Below, piece by piece: positions 6,402 through 7,932 of a DNA stretch of 7,932 nt. The notes below the pieces were generated by a model. That model did not search any database and was not told the origin of the DNA. It saw nothing but the letters and a program-made list of their open reading frames with translations. Position numbers and translations under genes: made by a program. Every line of letters starts with the position of its first letter. Positions within the stretch are counted from its first letter, which is position 1. Source of the DNA: an uncultured Roseburia sp. (lineage in GTDB: Bacteria; Bacillota; Clostridia; Lachnospirales; Lachnospiraceae); assembly GCA_946055175.1 (NCBI GenBank), contig CAMGET010000049.1, positions 1 through 7,932 on the forward strand. The letters are read 5' to 3'.

Positions 6402-6915
6402 CTTTGTTTCCTCCATTTATTTTACGTCTTTTATAAAAATATAATACGATTTTTTCTAAATAACGTTTTAGAACAATCTGTATTTCTTCCTTAGGATGAA
6501 TCGGTTTTACTAAAATACTGTAAATTCCCGCCAGATTCGCACCATAAACATCAGTAAAAATCTGATCTCCTACAAAAAGTGTATTGGTCCTGTCACACCC
6601 CATCCATTCCATTGCTTTCTGATAATTTTTAGGATTGGGTTTGCCCGCCTTATAAATATAATGGCTTGCAGCCACTTTGTCAAAAAACATTTTCACCCGT
6701 GGTTCTTTATTATTTGACAAAAGCACACTTTTAAATCCTAATTCCTGTAATTTCAAAAACAATGCAATGGCTCGCTCATCCGCGGGTTCTCCATGACGAA
6801 CCAGTGTATTATCAATATCAAAAATCACTCCCCGATATCCCTTATTATATAATTTTTCAAAATCAATCATATAGGTAGAATCTAAATATTCCTTCGGGTA
6901 AAACCGTTCTAACAT
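6379..6915 (-). CDS. YqeG-family HAD-superfamily (subfamily IIIA) phosphatase
   Basis: A 178-residue cytoplasmic HAD protein. HAD motif I is FDIDNTLV with D33 as nucleophile and D35 as general acid, motif II is S67 in LLSNN, motif III is K92 in AGKPNP, and motif IV is GDQIFTDV with D117 and D122. All catalytic positions are present. The absence of a large cap domain and the N-terminal start LERFYPKEYLDSTYMIDFEK match the YqeG family, found next to yqeH and aroE in Bacillus but differently placed here. The physiological substrate is not established. AGGAG lies 6 nt before the start. The lysine- and arginine-rich tail (about 160-178) overlaps the rpiB start by 23 bases. Only 26 nt separate the start from the preceding terminator, so its promoter is unclear. 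Confidence 0.9.
   Translation of the reverse strand: MLERFYPKEYLDSTYMIDFEKLYNKGYRGVIFDIDNTLVRHGEPADERAIALFLKLQELGFKSVLLSNNKEPRVKMFFDKVAASHYIYKAGKPNPKNYQKAMEWMGCDRTNTLFVGDQIFTDVYGANLAGIYSILVKPIHPKEEIQIVLKRYLEKIVLYFYKRRKINGGNKDENRNRE
6410..6414 (-). promoter_or_regulatory. Ribosome binding site fixing the rpiB start
   Basis: GGAGG on the minus strand, 8 nt before the ATG at 6401, inside the coding region of yqeG. An upstream in-frame ATG at 6416 adjoins this site and would use the ribosome binding site itself as codons, so it is not the start. Confidence 0.8.
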
Positions 6916-6941
6916 TCCATACTCCTGTCATCATTAATCAT

Positions 6942-6975
6942 AAAAAAAGGGACAATTACACTATGAATTGTCCCC
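6942..6975 (-). terminator. Intrinsic terminator downstream of the 127-residue gene
   Basis: On the minus strand a 9-bp stem GGGACAATT/AATTGTCCC (6949-6957 with 6966-6974) with an 8-nt loop is followed by seven T (6942-6948). It ends the nrdR unit. The hairpin starts about 12 bp after the stop codon. Confidence 0.9.
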
Positions 6976-6987
6976 TATAACTCTTGT

Positions 6988-7371
6988 TTATAACATAAAG
7001 TTCTCGCCACCATGGTCATAAAACGGATCCGGTGTTGTTTGAGTTGCACTCTTTCCAACAAAGAATTGATACTGCTCTAATACGGAATCCTTTTTCATAT
7101 CCGAAATAGCCTTTTCCACATCCAGCTTTGTTATATCACTGTCTGCACCCTTTAGTTCGTATACAGCATCCGGCTGATATTTTTCTGCGAAATCTCTTGC
7201 ACCATGATCTTCCTTACGTGCAACAGAAAGTGTCTCTACACGTTCTTCTTCCACTTCCTGGTTATTGGCAACAGCCTTTGCTTCCTGAATCTGCTGGCTT
7301 CGTATCTCGTTCTGCTTTATTATATTGTAATCATAAAAACCCGCGCTCGTGCGAATTCCTGATATATTCAT
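6988..7371 (-). CDS. Small protein of unknown function, nrdR-adjacent
   Basis: A 127-residue soluble protein with no signal peptide or membrane segment. The frame is very likely real: AAGGAG lies 8 nt before the ATG, it follows nrdR after 24 bp, and it ends just before a strong terminator. I recognise no family. The N-terminus MNISGIRTSAGFYDYN (1-16) and the block DFAEKYQPDAVYELKG (60-75) look structured. The middle (about 28-58) is rich in E, Q, R and A and may be helical or flexible. A predicted helix DVEKAISDMKKDSVLEQYQF (84-103) has a spacing of D, E, M and Y that loosely recalls the C-terminus of flagellar rod proteins such as FlgB. The end (DPFYDHGGENFML) is short and acidic. No flagellar genes are in view, so that likeness is only a lead. 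Confidence 0.8.
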   Translation of the reverse strand: MNISGIRTSAGFYDYNIIKQNEIRSQQIQEAKAVANNQEVEEERVETLSVARKEDHGARDFAEKYQPDAVYELKGADSDITKLDVEKAISDMKKDSVLEQYQFFVGKSATQTTPDPFYDHGGENFML

Positions 7372-7395
7372 ATAAACAGCTCCTTTTACTGTAAA

Positions 7396-7848
7396 TTAAC
7401 GCTCCAGTACTTTTTTCAACTCACTCATAAAGGTATTAACGTCCTTAAATTCGCGATAGACAGACGCAAAACGTACATATGCTACAGAATCCAAATCCTT
7501 AATCTTATTCATGACGATTTCGCCGATTAAAGTACTTGAAATTTCTTTCTCCTCACGGTTAAAAATCTCTGTCTCAACCTCATCCACCAACTGGTTAATC
7601 TGTCCGACAGAAATCGGTCTCTTATGGCATGCTCGAAGCACTCCTGCTTCAATCTTAGAGCGATCATACTGTTCCCGATTATTATCCTTCTTAATTACAA
7701 TCAGTGGTATCGTCTCAACCTTCTCATATGTAGTAAAACGTTTGTCACAATCATCACATAACCTACGACGGCGAATGGAAGTATTGTCGTCCGCCGGTCT
7801 GGAATCAATTACTCTTGTATTATCACTTCCACAAAAAGGACACTTCAT
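7396..7848 (-). CDS. nrdR: Transcriptional repressor NrdR of ribonucleotide reductase genes
   Basis: A 150-residue regulator that senses ATP/dATP through an ATP-cone and represses ribonucleotide reductase operons at NrdR boxes. The N-terminal zinc ribbon has C3 and C6 (MKCPFCGSDNTRVIDSR) and C31 and C34 (RRRRLCDDCDKRF); the arginine cluster R26-R29 is typical for DNA contact. The ATP-cone spans about 48-138, with the KKDNNREQYDRSKIEAGVLR region and LDSVAYVRFASVYREF (119-134). Length and all cysteines match the family. The start at 7848 is set by GGAGG 6 nt upstream; an in-frame ATG at 7884 would prepend 12 basic residues not seen in the family. The 127-residue gene follows after 24 bp. No ribonucleotide reductase gene is in the window, so regulation is in trans. 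Confidence 0.97.
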   Translation of the reverse strand: MKCPFCGSDNTRVIDSRPADDNTSIRRRRLCDDCDKRFTTYEKVETIPLIVIKKDNNREQYDRSKIEAGVLRACHKRPISVGQINQLVDEVETEIFNREEKEISSTLIGEIVMNKIKDLDSVAYVRFASVYREFKDVNTFMSELKKVLER

Positions 7849-7854
7849 AAGTAA

Positions 7855-7859
7855 CCTCC
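7855..7859 (-). promoter_or_regulatory. Ribosome binding site fixing the nrdR start
   Basis: GGAGG on the minus strand, 6 nt before the ATG at 7848. It makes the MKCPFC start correct, and the further in-frame ATG at 7884 unlikely. Confidence 0.8.
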
Positions 7860-7881
7860 GCAATACACGTTTTTTCAAAAT

Positions 7882-7901
7882 CATGTATTAAAAAATACAT
7901 G
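7882..7901. repeat. Palindrome upstream of nrdR
   Basis: Arms CATGTATT (7882-7889) and AATACATG (7894-7901) pair perfectly around AAAA. It lies 34 bp upstream of the nrdR start. It is not followed by a clean T-run on the minus strand and does not match the NrdR box as I know it. It may be an operator or a weak terminator of an upstream gene. Confidence 0.5.
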
Positions 7902-7932
7902 CAACCCCTTATATGGTAGTATATCGGTCATT

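Noticed and set aside
7128..7891. Plus-strand frames opposite nrdR and the 127-residue gene
   Set aside because: They are shadows of minus-strand genes that have good ribosome binding sites and, for nrdR, a full set of family motifs.
7849..7932. NrdR box in the nrdR leader
   Set aside because: I looked for the ACACWATATMTTGTGT-like pattern and found none; the palindrome there has a different sequence.
1..7932. CRISPR array, tRNA, rRNA, transposase, attachment sites
   Set aside because: No spaced direct repeats, cloverleaf, rRNA-like sequence or transposase/integrase-like protein is visible on either strand.

Overview
This 7.9-kb stretch of a low-GC chromosome looks like it comes from a clostridial Firmicute, most likely Lachnospiraceae. 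The reasons are AT-rich intergenic DNA, strong AGGAGG-type ribosome binding sites, Firmicute-type NrdR, EF-P and YqeG-family proteins, and a SpoVB/MurJ-like lipid flippase. The family assignment is inferred from protein character; no rRNA or other taxonomic marker is present. I see no mobile element, CRISPR array, tRNA or rRNA, and the content is mostly housekeeping.

Left block (1-2570, all minus strand, transcribed right to left): a MarR-family regulator, then a diaminopimelate-decarboxylase-like PLP enzyme, then a gene cut by the window edge whose protein looks like a PD-(D/E)XK-type nuclease fold followed by a winged helix. The last two genes overlap by one base (TAATG), so the three form one operon. 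A good sigma-A promoter lies upstream of marR. A 16-bp sequence occurs twice there, once over the -35 box and once over the marR ribosome binding site, which suggests autoregulation of the whole operon.

Middle block (2600-5280): a cysteine desulfurase (minus) is divergent from a 12-helix MOP-superfamily flippase (plus, TTG start), with only 55 bp between them. Downstream of the desulfurase is a long imperfect hairpin. Downstream of the flippase is a perfect 13-bp bidirectional terminator shared with the convergent efp gene.

Right block (5280-7932, all minus strand): nrdR, then a 127-residue conserved-looking protein of unknown function, an intrinsic terminator, then yqeG overlapping rpiB by 23 bases, then efp with its own promoter. 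These supply a ribonucleotide reductase repressor, a HAD-type phosphatase, ribose-5-phosphate isomerase B and the polyproline translation factor.

No clearly new multi-gene system is visible. The parts most worth a second look are the marR/decarboxylase/nuclease-like operon with its duplicated operator, the unknown 127-residue protein beside nrdR, and the hairpin between the two minus-strand units at 2609-2668.
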